From contig NZ_CP079946.1 of NCBI RefSeq assembly GCF_019968905.1, positions 8,839,356 to 8,903,355 on the forward strand: a stretch of DNA of 64,000 nucleotides. Reading direction: 5' to 3'. The translations under genes and the position numbers were made by a program. Shown piece by piece: positions 1 through 8,882 of this stretch. This DNA comes from Corallococcus sp. EGB (GTDB lineage: Bacteria; Myxococcota; Myxococcia; Myxococcales; Myxococcaceae). The notes below the pieces were generated by a model. It ran no database searches. It worked only from the letters and a program-made list of their open reading frames with translations, and was not told where the DNA came from. Numbering within the stretch: position 1 is the first letter of the stretch; each line of letters starts with the position of its first letter.

Positions 1-242
1 GCTCGCCCGCACGGCTGCCCCCGGGCCGTGACACGTCCGCGACAGCCAGGAATGTCAGGCGATGGACAGGGTGCGGCGTGCGGTAGAACGACACGCGCCC
101 TGCCCTCCCCACCCGCCGTGTCCCTGCTTTTTCGCGGAGACCCGAGAGTCCATGCCACGGCCCGCGACAAGACGTGGACGTTGCATTGACGCACCCGCGC
201 TTCCCGCTCAGGCTTGAGCGGTCCTCCCGGATCCGTCACCCG

Positions 243-2027
243 ATGATACAGCCCTCCTCCACCTCGACCCAGGCGCTGCTCTTCAAGCTGCTGTTGCTGC
301 GCACGCTGGTCGTCACGGTGGCGGTGGCGCCGGCCATCTACGTCGACATGCAGCTGTTGGACGTGGACGCGAGCATGGCGGGGTTCGTGCTGGGCGTCGT
401 CACGCCCATCGTGATTGGCGGGCTGGCGCTGGTGGTGCCCATTGGGGCGGTGGGGGCGCTCTTGCGGCACGCGGTGGAGGCGGAGGCGAGTCCGGCGGAG
501 CGGCTGGGGCGGCTGTTGCGGCTGCCGGGCGTGCTCACGTTCGTGGAGGCGCAGGCGGGCTGGTTCCTGGGCGGCATCTTCTTCAACGGCGCCATTGGCC
601 TGGCGCTGGACCGGCCGCCGCGCGTCATCCTGGTGGGCGTGGCGGTGGCGATGAGCGCGGGCCTCTTCAGCGCGCCCATCATGTACATGCTCTACGAGAA
701 GGCGCTGGCGGCGGTGACGCTGGAGGCGTTCCGCCGGGCGCCGCACGAGCGCCCTGTCGGCGAGGGGCTGTTCCTGCCGCGGCAGAGCTGGTTCCTGCCG
801 GCCATCGTGGTGTCCGCGCTGCTGATTACGTGCATCACGAGCATCGCCACGTTGCAGCTGCGGCTGGAGAAGAACCTGTCGGCGCTGGCGGATGACCTGG
901 AGCTGTCGGGCGAGTACCGGGGCGCGGCGCGGGTGCGCTCGCGCATCCACCCGCTGCAGCGCGACCTGACGTTGCCGGTGGCGTTCCTGGGTGGGTTCGC
1001 GGCGCTGGGGGCCATCTTCACGGCGGCGTGGGCGGCGCGCCGGCTGGCGCAGGGGGCGAAGGCGGTGGGGGCGTCGCTGGACGCGCTGGTGGAGGGCCGC
1101 GCGTCGCCGCCGCAGTGGGTGTCCACGGATGAGCTGGGGGACTTGTCCGCGCGCACGTGGTTGCTCTACGAGCAGTTGCAGGAGCTGCCCCGGTCGTTGC
1201 GCTCGTCCGCGGGGCACCTGGCGAAGGCGGGCACGCGGCTGACGGAGGCGAGCGACCAGCAGAACCGCACGCTGTCGCGGCAGGCGTCGGCCATCCACCA
1301 GGCGCGCACGACGGCGCAGGAGATCCAGCAGATGTCCAAGCTGGCGGCCAGCCGCGCGGGGAGCGTCCTGCAGGTGGCGGAGCGCACCGCGGCGATGGGC
1401 AGGCTGGGCGAGGAGTCGCTGGCGGGCACGGAGCAGGGGCTCGACGACATCCGGGGCCTGACGCACGGGTTGAATCAGCAGGTGGCGGACCTGGGCACGC
1501 GGGCCCGCGAGGTGGGCCGGGTGTCGGAGGTGGTGAAGTCGCTGGCGGACCAGTCGCACATGCTGGCCATCAACGCGGCCATCGAGGCGAGCCGCGCGGG
1601 CGAGCAGGGCCGGGGCTTCGCGGTGGTGGCCCGGCAGATGCGGGAGCTGGCGGACCAGTCCATCAAGGCGACAGGGCAGGTGCGCGGGCTGCTGGAGGGC
1701 ATGGAGGCCGCGACGGGTGAGGCGGTCATCACCGCGGACAAGAGCGCGCAGGGCGTGGAGGCGGCGCTGGTGCCGCTGCGCAAGAGCGGCGAGCGGCTGC
1801 GGGAGCTCATCAAGCTGACGCACGAGTCCGCGTCAGCGGTGCGGCAGATCGCCGAGGCCGTGGCGCAGCAGCACGCGGGCGTGGATCAGCTGTTCAGCGC
1901 GGTGAGCGAGATGGACGAGCTGATGGCCGCGACGCTGCGGCAGCTGGGCACGACGCAGGAGGCGGCGACGGCGGTGGCCCAGGCGACGGGGCAGGTGTCG
2001 GAGCTGGCGGAGCGGTACGTGTCGTAG
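243..2027 (+). CDS. Methyl-accepting chemotaxis protein with multi-pass membrane N-terminus
   Basis: Chemoreceptor of 594 aa if started at the ATG at 243; an in-frame start at 174 would add 23 residues that do not look membrane- or receptor-like. The N-terminal ~275 residues hold about five or six hydrophobic segments (roughly 13-37, 45-75, 103-120, 127-150, 183-205, 250-270) and no clear periplasmic ligand domain. The second half is helical with the conserved receptor hairpin around residues 439-474 ([19 protein letters not shown]), which contacts CheA/CheW. There is no che gene beside it, so it is an orphan receptor. It may sense within or at the membrane; the ligand is unknown. Family call is firm. 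Confidence 0.9.
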   Translation: MIQPSSTSTQALLFKLLLLRTLVVTVAVAPAIYVDMQLLDVDASMAGFVLGVVTPIVIGGLALVVPIGAVGALLRHAVEAEASPAERLGRLLRLPGVLTFVEAQAGWFLGGIFFNGAIGLALDRPPRVILVGVAVAMSAGLFSAPIMYMLYEKALAAVTLEAFRRAPHERPVGEGLFLPRQSWFLPAIVVSALLITCITSIATLQLRLEKNLSALADDLELSGEYRGAARVRSRIHPLQRDLTLPVAFLGGFAALGAIFTAAWAARRLAQGAKAVGASLDALVEGRASPPQWVSTDELGDLSARTWLLYEQLQELPRSLRSSAGHLAKAGTRLTEASDQQNRTLSRQASAIHQARTTAQEIQQMSKLAASRAGSVLQVAERTAAMGRLGEESLAGTEQGLDDIRGLTHGLNQQVADLGTRAREVGRVSEVVKSLADQSHMLAINAAIEASRAGEQGRGFAVVARQMRELADQSIKATGQVRGLLEGMEAATGEAVITADKSAQGVEAALVPLRKSGERLRELIKLTHESASAVRQIAEAVAQQHAGVDQLFSAVSEMDELMAATLRQLGTTQEAATAVAQATGQVSELAERYVS

Positions 2028-2160
2028 TCTGGCATTCCGTCTGCCATTGCATTAGTCTGCGCCCCGGTCGGAAAACGGCGGACCGGTTCGGTGAGCCCCG
2101 GTCACTTCCAGGGTGGAAGCACTTGTCCGTCTCCTTCGGGATTCAGGACCCACGGCCCTT

Positions 2161-2182
2161 CGAAGGCACTCGTGTGCCTTCG
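2161..2182. promoter_or_regulatory. Perfect inverted repeat in the leader of the VOC gene
   Basis: CGAAGGCAC, a 4-nt TCGT spacer, then GTGCCTTCG: a perfect 9-bp inverted repeat ending 11 nt before the ATG at 2194. On RNA it would form a stable hairpin over or beside the ribosome-binding region; on DNA it could be an operator for a dimeric repressor. Structure is seen directly; function is inference. Confidence 0.55.
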
Positions 2183-2193
2183 CGAGGTCCACC

Positions 2194-2562
2194 ATGAAGC
2201 TGAACCACCTTGATCTGCAGGTCCCCGACGTCCAGGCCACCGCCCGCTTCTTCATGCGCTACTGCGGCTTCACGTCGCACGCGAAGAACCATGACTCGCC
2301 CGCCATCGCCATCCTCGGCGGGGCGGACGGCTTCGTGCTCGTCCTCCAGCGCCGCAAGCGCGACACCGACGTCTTCCCCGAGGACTTCCACGTCGGCTTC
2401 CTCCACGACGCCGAAGCCCCCGTGCTCGCCTTCCAGGAGCGCGTGAAGGCTGACGGCCTGGAGGTGTCCGACGTCATCCGCAACAACCGGGGCACCCTCG
2501 TCTACTGCCGCGCGCCCGGCGGCATCCTCGTGGAGGTGAGCTGCCGTCCCGGCGCCGCGTGA
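2194..2562 (+). CDS. VOC (glyoxalase/bleomycin-resistance/dioxygenase) family protein
   Basis: A 122-residue single-domain member of the vicinal oxygen chelate superfamily. The start at 2194 gives the classic opening (MKLNHLDLQVPDVQATARFF) with the first metal-ligand His at residue 5; the C-terminus ends with an Ile-Leu-Val-Glu-Val strand carrying the usual Glu ligand position. Members of this size act as dimers and include lyases, dioxygenases and drug-binding proteins, so the substrate cannot be named. The gene stands alone: 166 bp after the receptor gene and convergent with the nucleotidyltransferase. A longer reading frame from 2113 exists but would translate the inverted repeat and add no domain. 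Confidence 0.85.
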   Translation: MKLNHLDLQVPDVQATARFFMRYCGFTSHAKNHDSPAIAILGGADGFVLVLQRRKRDTDVFPEDFHVGFLHDAEAPVLAFQERVKADGLEVSDVIRNNRGTLVYCRAPGGILVEVSCRPGAA

Positions 2563-2591
2563 CGTGCGGCTGTGCGGTCATCGCATGAGCC

Positions 2592-3446
2592 TCAGCCAGC
2601 GCGGGAGTACCAGTCGAGCTGCTGAGGACGCGGCAACGTCCATTCAAGCTGACGCGCCCGGGGCAGCTCGATGGGCCTCGGGCGCGTGGCCGTGGCCCTA
2701 CCACTCACGATTCGGATCAGCCGCATCAACTGGTCCCGGCCGAGATGCACGCGGCCGTAATGGGAGCGCTGAATGGCTTCCAGCTCCGCCCCATCAATGC
2801 GGGAGCCATGGTGGGCAAGGTAGCGCGCCAACCGAGGCCCGAGCGCGTAGTGGAGCTTCCGTGCCGTGAGCAGGGACCGGACCACACAGAGGCCCGCGTA
2901 GGGGTTCTCCTCCAGGTTGATTTCAAGCACCTGCTCGCGCACCGCGCGGAAGAAGGCGTCTCCGTACACCTGGCGCGCACGCCCCTTCCGGGTGTCCATC
3001 TCCGCGGCGACGGCCTCCACGTTGAGGAAGGTCGTCCTCGGCAGTTGGGCGAAGTCTCCTCCAGGGACGAGCTTCTGCTGGAAGGCCCACGTGGACTCCA
3101 GGGTCCAGATGTCGACCGGGAGCTTCTGGACCTGGAGGCGCAGCCCCCCGAATCGGTTGACCCGGACCAGTTGCCGGGCGAAGGCCGCCCGGAGCGCCTC
3201 TCCTGTCGCACCCGCCACGACCAGATCCACGTCTCGCGGCGCCGCCGTCGCGGACACGGCCAGCAGGTCCCGCAGCGTGCCTCCGAAGACAAACACCTCC
3301 CAGTCATGCGCCCGGAAGACGTCCAGGAGCGTCCGCATCGCACCGTGCCAGGGATGCGGCACACGGGTGACGAAGTCGCTCAGACGCCTGCGCAACGCCC
3401 CCACGGGATCGTGGATGACCGCGCTATCCGTGGGTGAGCTGCGCAT
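2592..3446 (-). CDS. Nucleotidyltransferase with poly(A) polymerase/CCA-adding type head domain
   Basis: 284 aa. Residues ~50-85 show the nucleotidyltransferase signature: a GGTLRDLLA loop, then RDVDLVV, supplying the Asp pair that binds catalytic metal in class II CCA-adding enzymes and poly(A) polymerases. The protein is shorter than a full CCA-adding enzyme (about 400 residues) and I see no HD domain, so it is probably not the housekeeping tRNA enzyme. Its ATG lies inside the end of the upstream dGTPase gene (23-bp overlap), so the two are co-translated. Substrate unknown; a role in nucleic-acid tailing or nucleotide-based defence is conceivable but unproven. Confidence 0.75.
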   Translation of the reverse strand: MRSSPTDSAVIHDPVGALRRRLSDFVTRVPHPWHGAMRTLLDVFRAHDWEVFVFGGTLRDLLAVSATAAPRDVDLVVAGATGEALRAAFARQLVRVNRFGGLRLQVQKLPVDIWTLESTWAFQQKLVPGGDFAQLPRTTFLNVEAVAAEMDTRKGRARQVYGDAFFRAVREQVLEINLEENPYAGLCVVRSLLTARKLHYALGPRLARYLAHHGSRIDGAELEAIQRSHYGRVHLGRDQLMRLIRIVSGRATATRPRPIELPRARQLEWTLPRPQQLDWYSRAG

Positions 3447-4863
3447 GGAGGTCGCAAGCGAAGGTGTCTGTCATTCCACAAACGTAGTCGGTCACCAACT
3501 GGTAGCGATGGTACAGCGAAGGAAGGCTCGAGTTCTTGCAGGCGGCTTCGAACGCGGTCCGGTAGTTCCTCGACAGCAGGTTGTAGACCTTGCCCTCAGG
3601 ACTCTTGCAGAACTTCTTCCAGGCCTTGCTCACGGGGTCCATGGGGACCGGGCATGCGCGAGCCCCCTCCCAGAAGATGTCCATCAGGCCATGGATGACA
3701 CGGCGGCCCAGGGTCTCCAAGCGGAGCGTCTCCGGAGCGTTGTAGACGCGCTCTCGCCCGAACCGTTTGCAGACCTCGATGAGGCGCGAGGCTCCACTGG
3801 CGCTGATGAGGTCGCCCTGCTCGAGCGCTTCGCCCTGCATGAGCCGGGCGTAGTGCTTGTGGAAGGCCGCGAGGATTTCCCGCTTGGCCTCGCCGATGAC
3901 CACCGTCCGGAAGTGCTGCGCGAGGGCCTCGTCCCGAGCCCGTCCCTCCAGCGGTGTGTCCGCCTTCTCGATGTAGTCATGGACGCTCTTGAGGACGGTC
4001 TTCGCCATGCCCGAGTCATCGTGCTTCTCCAGGAGGGCTTCGACCTCCGGCCAGCTCACGATGCCCTTCTTGACCCCGGCCTCGATGTCCACGGTCGCGT
4101 AGACCATGTCATCACAGGCTTCCACCAGATACGCGATGGGGTTGCGTGCGGACCCGGTGCCCGTCAGGGTCCGGACCCTGTCGACGATGGCCCGTTCCGA
4201 AGCGAAGTAACCGGGCTTCTTCTTGTCGGCGGGCCCGCTCTCGGAGGTCGCATCCGAAGCAGCCGTGTACTTCATCGCGGCCGACAGCGTGCCCACCGTC
4301 AGATTCAGCCCGTAGGAGTCCGCGAGCAGTTGAAGGCGCGACACGATGCGTAGCGTCTGGGCGTTTCCCTCGAACAGCAAGAAATCATTCCGGAGCTGGC
4401 CGTCACGCCCCTCCGTCCCAGGGAAGAGCCCCTGTCCCGTCTCGCCGAAGTTCTTCTTGAACCAGCTGCTGATGGCCTCCTCGCCCGCATGACCGAACGG
4501 AGGATTGCCCAGGTCGTGGATGAGGCCACAGGTCGCCGCGATGGCTTCGATGTCGAGGGCCTGCTGGACGGATTCCAGGTGATGCGCTCGCAGCATCCAT
4601 CGGGCCGCGCCTCGCGCGAGGCCCCGCGCCAGCGTCGAAACCTCCAGGGAATGCGTCAGGCGCGTCCGGACCGCGTCGTTTGGCTCCAGTGGGAAGACCT
4701 GGGTCTTGTCCTTCAGGCGCCGGACGGGAGTGGAGAAGACGGTCCGGTCATAGTCCCGGTCGAACTGGGACCGGCCATCATCCTCCAGCGGAGAGGAACC
4801 GCGTCCACCCTCCGCCTCACGGATCCGTGTGTCACACAGCAATGTCTTCCAATCCAGCGCCAC
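3424..4863 (-). CDS. dgt: Deoxyguanosinetriphosphate triphosphohydrolase-like protein (dGTPase)
   Basis: 479 aa, GTG start. Hydrolyses dGTP (or other dNTPs) to the nucleoside and triphosphate. The N-terminal half has the family hallmarks: SQFDRDYDRTVFSTPVRRL, then RTRLTHSLEVSTLARG (first His of the HD site) and GLIHDLGNPPFGHAGEEAI (the HD pair and third His). Length agrees with the long dGTPase class. A purine-rich stretch precedes the GTG. It forms a two-gene unit with the nucleotidyltransferase that starts inside its 3' end. dGTPases serve nucleotide-pool control and, in some bacteria, phage defence through dNTP depletion; the pairing here makes either plausible. Confidence 0.9.
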   Translation of the reverse strand: MALDWKTLLCDTRIREAEGGRGSSPLEDDGRSQFDRDYDRTVFSTPVRRLKDKTQVFPLEPNDAVRTRLTHSLEVSTLARGLARGAARWMLRAHHLESVQQALDIEAIAATCGLIHDLGNPPFGHAGEEAISSWFKKNFGETGQGLFPGTEGRDGQLRNDFLLFEGNAQTLRIVSRLQLLADSYGLNLTVGTLSAAMKYTAASDATSESGPADKKKPGYFASERAIVDRVRTLTGTGSARNPIAYLVEACDDMVYATVDIEAGVKKGIVSWPEVEALLEKHDDSGMAKTVLKSVHDYIEKADTPLEGRARDEALAQHFRTVVIGEAKREILAAFHKHYARLMQGEALEQGDLISASGASRLIEVCKRFGRERVYNAPETLRLETLGRRVIHGLMDIFWEGARACPVPMDPVSKAWKKFCKSPEGKVYNLLSRNYRTAFEAACKNSSLPSLYHRYQLVTDYVCGMTDTFACDLHAQLTHG

Positions 4864-4936
4864 GGTGCCCCCCTCGTTTCGACAACGCCGCCGAACCTAG
4901 CGGGGAGGTCTGACATGGGAGGACCCGGCGCGACCT

Positions 4937-6520
4937 TCAGCCGCTCCGCGCCACGCGGAGCGGCGCCTGTTCGCCGTCATCCTCCAGCGGCGGCACGTAC
5001 GGCCAGCCCTTCAGCGGCCCCTTGCCGGCTTCCCGCGTGAGGTAGTCCGCCGCGATGTTCGCGCTCTCCATGATGGTCAAGAGCCCGCTTCCCGGGTGCG
5101 TGCCGCCGCCCACGAAGTACAGCCCCTCCACCTGCGCGTTCTTCACGCGCGGCCGCAGCGGGCCCAGCTGCATCCACGTGTGAGACAGGTTGAACACCGC
5201 GCCCCGAAACACGTTGAAGTCGTCCCTCCACGTCTCCGCCGTGAAGTAGCGCTCCGCCTTCACGTGCTCGCGCAGGTTCTTGATGCCCACCTTCTCCAGC
5301 ATCCTCGGGATGCGCTCGCGCAGCGTCGCCTCCGTCTTCGCCCAGTCCACCGGGCGCGCCGTGTTGGGCGTGGGCACCAGCACGTACAGCGTGGAGTGCC
5401 CCTTCGGCGCCCCCGAGCCGTCCGTCACCCCCGGGTTGCACACGTAGAAGGGCGGGTCGTCCACGTCCACCGTGCGGTCCTCCAGCGCGTCCCGGTCCGT
5501 GCGCCTCGCGCTCTCCGACAGGTAGATGAGGTGGTGCGGCAGGTCCGCGTACGTCGTGTCCAACCCGTAGTACGCCATGAACGTGCTGCACGAATACTTC
5601 GCCCGCTCCAGCGCCCCGTCCGACAACCGCGTGCCCTCGCGCAGCTCCGGCGCCACCAGCTTCCGCGCCGCGTAGGCCAGGTCCGCGTTCACCACCACCG
5701 CGTCCGCGTCCAACACCTCGCCGCTCGTCAACCGGACGCCCACCGCGCGCCCCGCCTCCGTGCGCACGCGCTCCACCGCCGTGCCCATGCGGAACGTCGC
5801 GCCCAGGTCCTGCGCGCACTTCATCATTCCTCGCGCCAGCTCCCGGAAGCCGCCACGCACGTGCCACACGCCGAAGGCCAGCTCGATGAACGGAATCACG
5901 CTGAACACCGACGAACACGTCGTCGGGTGCAGCCCCAGGTACTTCGACGGGTACGCCAGCGCGTACGTCATCCGGTCGTCGTGGAAGAACGAATCCAGCT
6001 GCTTGTAGAGCGTCTGCCACGGCTTGAAACGCAGCGTGGGCGCGAGCCGCCAGGGCGCGTAGTAGTCCAGGCCGCCCGCGTTCGTGCAGATGAACTTCTC
6101 GTACGCGAGCGCGTACTTCCTCCTCCCGTCCTCCATCCACTCCTGGAGCCCCCGCCCCTTCCCCGCCCCGAACGCCTCCAGGTCCCGGCCCATCCGCTCC
6201 AGGTCCCGCCGCGTGTCCAGGTGCGTGCCGTCCCAGAAGTGCACGCGCGTGTTCGGGTCCACCGGCACCAGCGTGACGTAGTCCTCCAGCCGCTTCCCCG
6301 CGCGCTGGAAGATCTGCTTCAGGATGCCCGGCAGCTGGAGGATGGACGGCCCCGTGTCCACCGCGTACTCGCCAGCCTGGCCCAGCGTGAGCCCCTTCAT
6401 CCGGCCACCAGGCACCGCGTCCTTCTCCACCACCGTGACCCGGAAGCCCTGCCCCGCCAGGTTGATGGCGGCCGTCAGGCCTCCCGGTCCCGCGCCCACG
6501 ACGATGACGTGCTGAACCAT
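4937..6520 (-). CDS. crtI: Phytoene desaturase (CrtI-family carotenoid oxidoreductase)
   Basis: 527 aa from the ATG at 6520, chosen because the Rossmann FAD motif begins four residues later (VIVVGAGPGGLTAAINLA); longer in-frame starts add non-homologous residues. The C-terminus carries the second family signature (GLYFVGGGTHPGSGLLTIMES). Enzymes of this family introduce double bonds into phytoene or related carotenes at the membrane. Myxobacteria have several paralogues, and in M. xanthus a phytoene desaturase (carC) stands apart from the main carotenoid cluster, as this one does; orthology with carC is inference. It is divergent from the first che operon across 212 bp that may hold both promoters. 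Confidence 0.85.
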   Translation of the reverse strand: MVQHVIVVGAGPGGLTAAINLAGQGFRVTVVEKDAVPGGRMKGLTLGQAGEYAVDTGPSILQLPGILKQIFQRAGKRLEDYVTLVPVDPNTRVHFWDGTHLDTRRDLERMGRDLEAFGAGKGRGLQEWMEDGRRKYALAYEKFICTNAGGLDYYAPWRLAPTLRFKPWQTLYKQLDSFFHDDRMTYALAYPSKYLGLHPTTCSSVFSVIPFIELAFGVWHVRGGFRELARGMMKCAQDLGATFRMGTAVERVRTEAGRAVGVRLTSGEVLDADAVVVNADLAYAARKLVAPELREGTRLSDGALERAKYSCSTFMAYYGLDTTYADLPHHLIYLSESARRTDRDALEDRTVDVDDPPFYVCNPGVTDGSGAPKGHSTLYVLVPTPNTARPVDWAKTEATLRERIPRMLEKVGIKNLREHVKAERYFTAETWRDDFNVFRGAVFNLSHTWMQLGPLRPRVKNAQVEGLYFVGGGTHPGSGLLTIMESANIAADYLTREAGKGPLKGWPYVPPLEDDGEQAPLRVARSG

Positions 6521-6732
6521 GTGCCTCACGATGCCCGGCCCCTCGCCGGCTGGCGACTGTCCCCTGAGGACGGCCCAGGCGAAAAAGCGTTTCCTCGGGA
6601 CTCCAGACGCTCCGCCGGGCGTTGGCTCCGGGCTGGCCCTGCGTTCGTCCGCTCGGGAGCGTTGTCTGGAGGACGGGCCAACATCCTGAATCCCCAGGGG
6701 GCCCGGCCTCTTGTAGCCTGCCACGCGCATCC

Positions 6733-7218
6733 ATGAATCCCCCCTCGGAGGCCCGCCCACAGGAAGTCCTGTTGTTCACCCTGGAGCGGCAGCGCTACGG
6801 CCTGCCCGTGGAGGACGTGCGAGAGCTGGTGCGCGCCGCGCGCCTCACGCCCCTGCCCCAGGCCCCGGACGTCGTGGAGGGCCTGCTCAACCTGCGCGGC
6901 GACCTGCTGCCCGTGCTGGACCTGCGCCGCCGCTTCCGCCACCCCGCTCGCGCGCTGTCGCCCATGGACCACTTCATCGTCGCTTCCGCCGGAGTGCGGC
7001 GGGTGGCGCTGCGCGTGGACCGGGCCGAAGGACTGCACGCCGTCACCGCCGGGGAGTGGGACCCGTCCCCCCGGGAGCTGCCGGGCGTGGGGTACGTGGC
7101 CGGGGCCGCGAAGCTCCCGGACGGGCTCGTGCTCGTGCACGACCTGCGCGCCTTCCTCTCCGAGGCGGAAGCCCTGCAACTCGACGCCGCGCTCGGAGCC
7201 CTTCCGGAGCCCTCTTGA
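6733..7218 (+). CDS. cheW: CheW-type scaffold protein (cluster 1, first copy)
   Basis: 161 aa from the ATG at 6733. A single CheW domain: it opens with a strand (EVLLFTLERQRYGLPVEDV) and continues to the conserved GLLNLRGDLLPVLDLRRRF. CheW couples receptors to the CheA kinase in the cytoplasmic array. First gene of a tightly packed operon: its TGA overlaps the TTG start of cheR (TTGA). Two CheW copies in one operon recall the Frz and Che4 systems of Myxococcus xanthus. The upstream 212 bp separates it from the divergent crtI-like gene and is the likely promoter region. Confidence 0.92.
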   Translation: MNPPSEARPQEVLLFTLERQRYGLPVEDVRELVRAARLTPLPQAPDVVEGLLNLRGDLLPVLDLRRRFRHPARALSPMDHFIVASAGVRRVALRVDRAEGLHAVTAGEWDPSPRELPGVGYVAGAAKLPDGLVLVHDLRAFLSEAEALQLDAALGALPEPS

Positions 7219-8870
7219 TTGGCGGCGTCCTGCCCCCGGGCTTCAAGGAGGTGCTCGCCCTGGTGGAGGAGCGCGCGGGGCTCGCCGCGCCCAGCTGCCT
7301 GGCCGCCGCGCTGGAGGGCATCCAGCGCGCCATGGCCCGCGCCAGCCAGGAGGACGTGGAGGTCTACCTGCGCGAGCTGTCGTTCGACAACGCGCTCCTG
7401 GACGACCTGCTCACCGAGCTCACCATCGGGGAGACGTACTTCTTCCGCACCCACGAGCACTTCGACCACCTGCGCCGCGTGGTGCTGCCGGAGCTGCGCG
7501 AGCGCCGAGGGCCGGACCACCTGGTGCGCGCGTGGAGCGCGGCGTGCTCCTCCGGCGAGGAGCCCTACTCCATCGCCGCGCTGCTGATGGCCGAGGGCTG
7601 GGAAGAGCACATGTCCGTGCGCGCGACGGACGTGTCACGCACGGCGCTCCACCGCGCCCAGCAGGCCCGCTACACGGACTGGTCCCTGCGCGGCCCCTCC
7701 GCGGACCGCATGCGCCCCCACCTCACGCAGGAGGGCCGCTTCTACCGGCTGTCCCAGGACGTGAAGCGCCACGTGCAGCTGGGCTACCTCAACCTGGCGC
7801 TGGAGACGTGGCCTTCGGCGGAGAGCGGCATCTGGCAGCTGGACGTCATCTTCTGCCGCAACGTCCTCATCTACTTCAACCGCGCCACCATCGAGGGCGT
7901 GGCGCGCCGGCTCCATGCGTCGCTGGATGACGGGGGCTACCTGTTCACGGGGCCGTCGGATCCGCCGCTCGGGGACTACGCGCCGTTCGAGCCCGTCCTC
8001 ACGGAGTGGGGCGTGCTGTACCGCAAGCCCCTGGCCGGCGCGAACGCCGGGCACGTCGTCCCGCTCCAACCCCTGGCCCCGCTGCGCGCGGACGGCACGC
8101 CCTTCACCGCGGCGCCCCCCAGCGCCTCCGCGCCGGGACGGCCCTCGGCCGCCGGAGCAGAGGGCGTGGGCCCCCGTGGCGCGGGCCCCACCGGGGCTCC
8201 CGCGCCGGGCACTGGCGTCTCCAGCGGCGCTCCCGCCCCGGCTCCCGGGCCTCTTGGCGGTGGTGCTCGCGCGCCGGGGACTTCGCCCGCCCGCGGCACT
8301 CCCGCTTCGGGGACGCCCCCGGCGGTCCGCTCCGGCGAGTCCTCCGCGTCCGGGACGCGGACCCGGTTCACGCTCAGCGTGGAGGCGCTGGAGGCCGTGC
8401 GGGTGGCGCTGGCCCGGGGCGATTGGCGCGAGGCCGCACGGCGGGCAGGCGCGCACTCCGCCGACCCGGAGGGCGCTCTCACCGCGGTTCGTGCACTGGC
8501 CAACCTGGATCCCCGCGCGGCGCTGTTCGCGTGCGAGGAGGCCTCGGTTCGTCACCCACTGGTCGCCGGTCTGCGGTATCTGGAGGCGCTGCTGCTCCTG
8601 GGACAGGCGCGGCTGGACGAGGCGGAGAGGTCCGCCCGGCAGGCGCTCTACCTGGAGCCGGGGCTCGCGGTGGGCCACCTGCTCCTGGGCCACGTGCTGC
8701 GCCGGCGGGACCAACCCGCCGCCGCGGCCCGGGCCTACCGCGAGGCGGAGGGGCTGTGCCGGAAGCTGCCGCCAGAGGCGCTGGTGCCGCTGGCGGAGGG
8801 AGAGCGGGCTGGAGCGCTGGCGGACGTGGCCCGCCAGGAGTGGCGGCGCCTGGAGCGGACGGAAGGCTGA
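7215..8870 (+). CDS. cheR: CheR-type receptor methyltransferase with C-terminal TPR domain
   Basis: 551 aa from a TTG at 7215 that overlaps the cheW stop; this start is chosen because the methyltransferase N-domain begins directly after it. CheR uses S-adenosylmethionine to methylate receptor glutamates. Visible motifs: GETYFFRTHEHF (~residue 73), the SAM-binding WSAACSSGEEPYS (~106) and FCRNVLIYF (~212). Residues ~300-395 are a Pro/Ala/Gly-rich linker, followed by a ~150-residue TPR-like region (ALFACEEASVRHPLVAGLRY, LDEAERSARQALYLEPGLA). CheR-TPR fusions occur in M. xanthus FrzF, where the repeats modulate substrate-site choice. Ends 12 nt before the second cheW. Confidence 0.9.
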   Translation: MIGGVLPPGFKEVLALVEERAGLAAPSCLAAALEGIQRAMARASQEDVEVYLRELSFDNALLDDLLTELTIGETYFFRTHEHFDHLRRVVLPELRERRGPDHLVRAWSAACSSGEEPYSIAALLMAEGWEEHMSVRATDVSRTALHRAQQARYTDWSLRGPSADRMRPHLTQEGRFYRLSQDVKRHVQLGYLNLALETWPSAESGIWQLDVIFCRNVLIYFNRATIEGVARRLHASLDDGGYLFTGPSDPPLGDYAPFEPVLTEWGVLYRKPLAGANAGHVVPLQPLAPLRADGTPFTAAPPSASAPGRPSAAGAEGVGPRGAGPTGAPAPGTGVSSGAPAPAPGPLGGGARAPGTSPARGTPASGTPPAVRSGESSASGTRTRFTLSVEALEAVRVALARGDWREAARRAGAHSADPEGALTAVRALANLDPRAALFACEEASVRHPLVAGLRYLEALLLLGQARLDEAERSARQALYLEPGLAVGHLLLGHVLRRRDQPAAAARAYREAEGLCRKLPPEALVPLAEGERAGALADVARQEWRRLERTEG

Positions 8871-8882
8871 CGAGGCGAGCGG

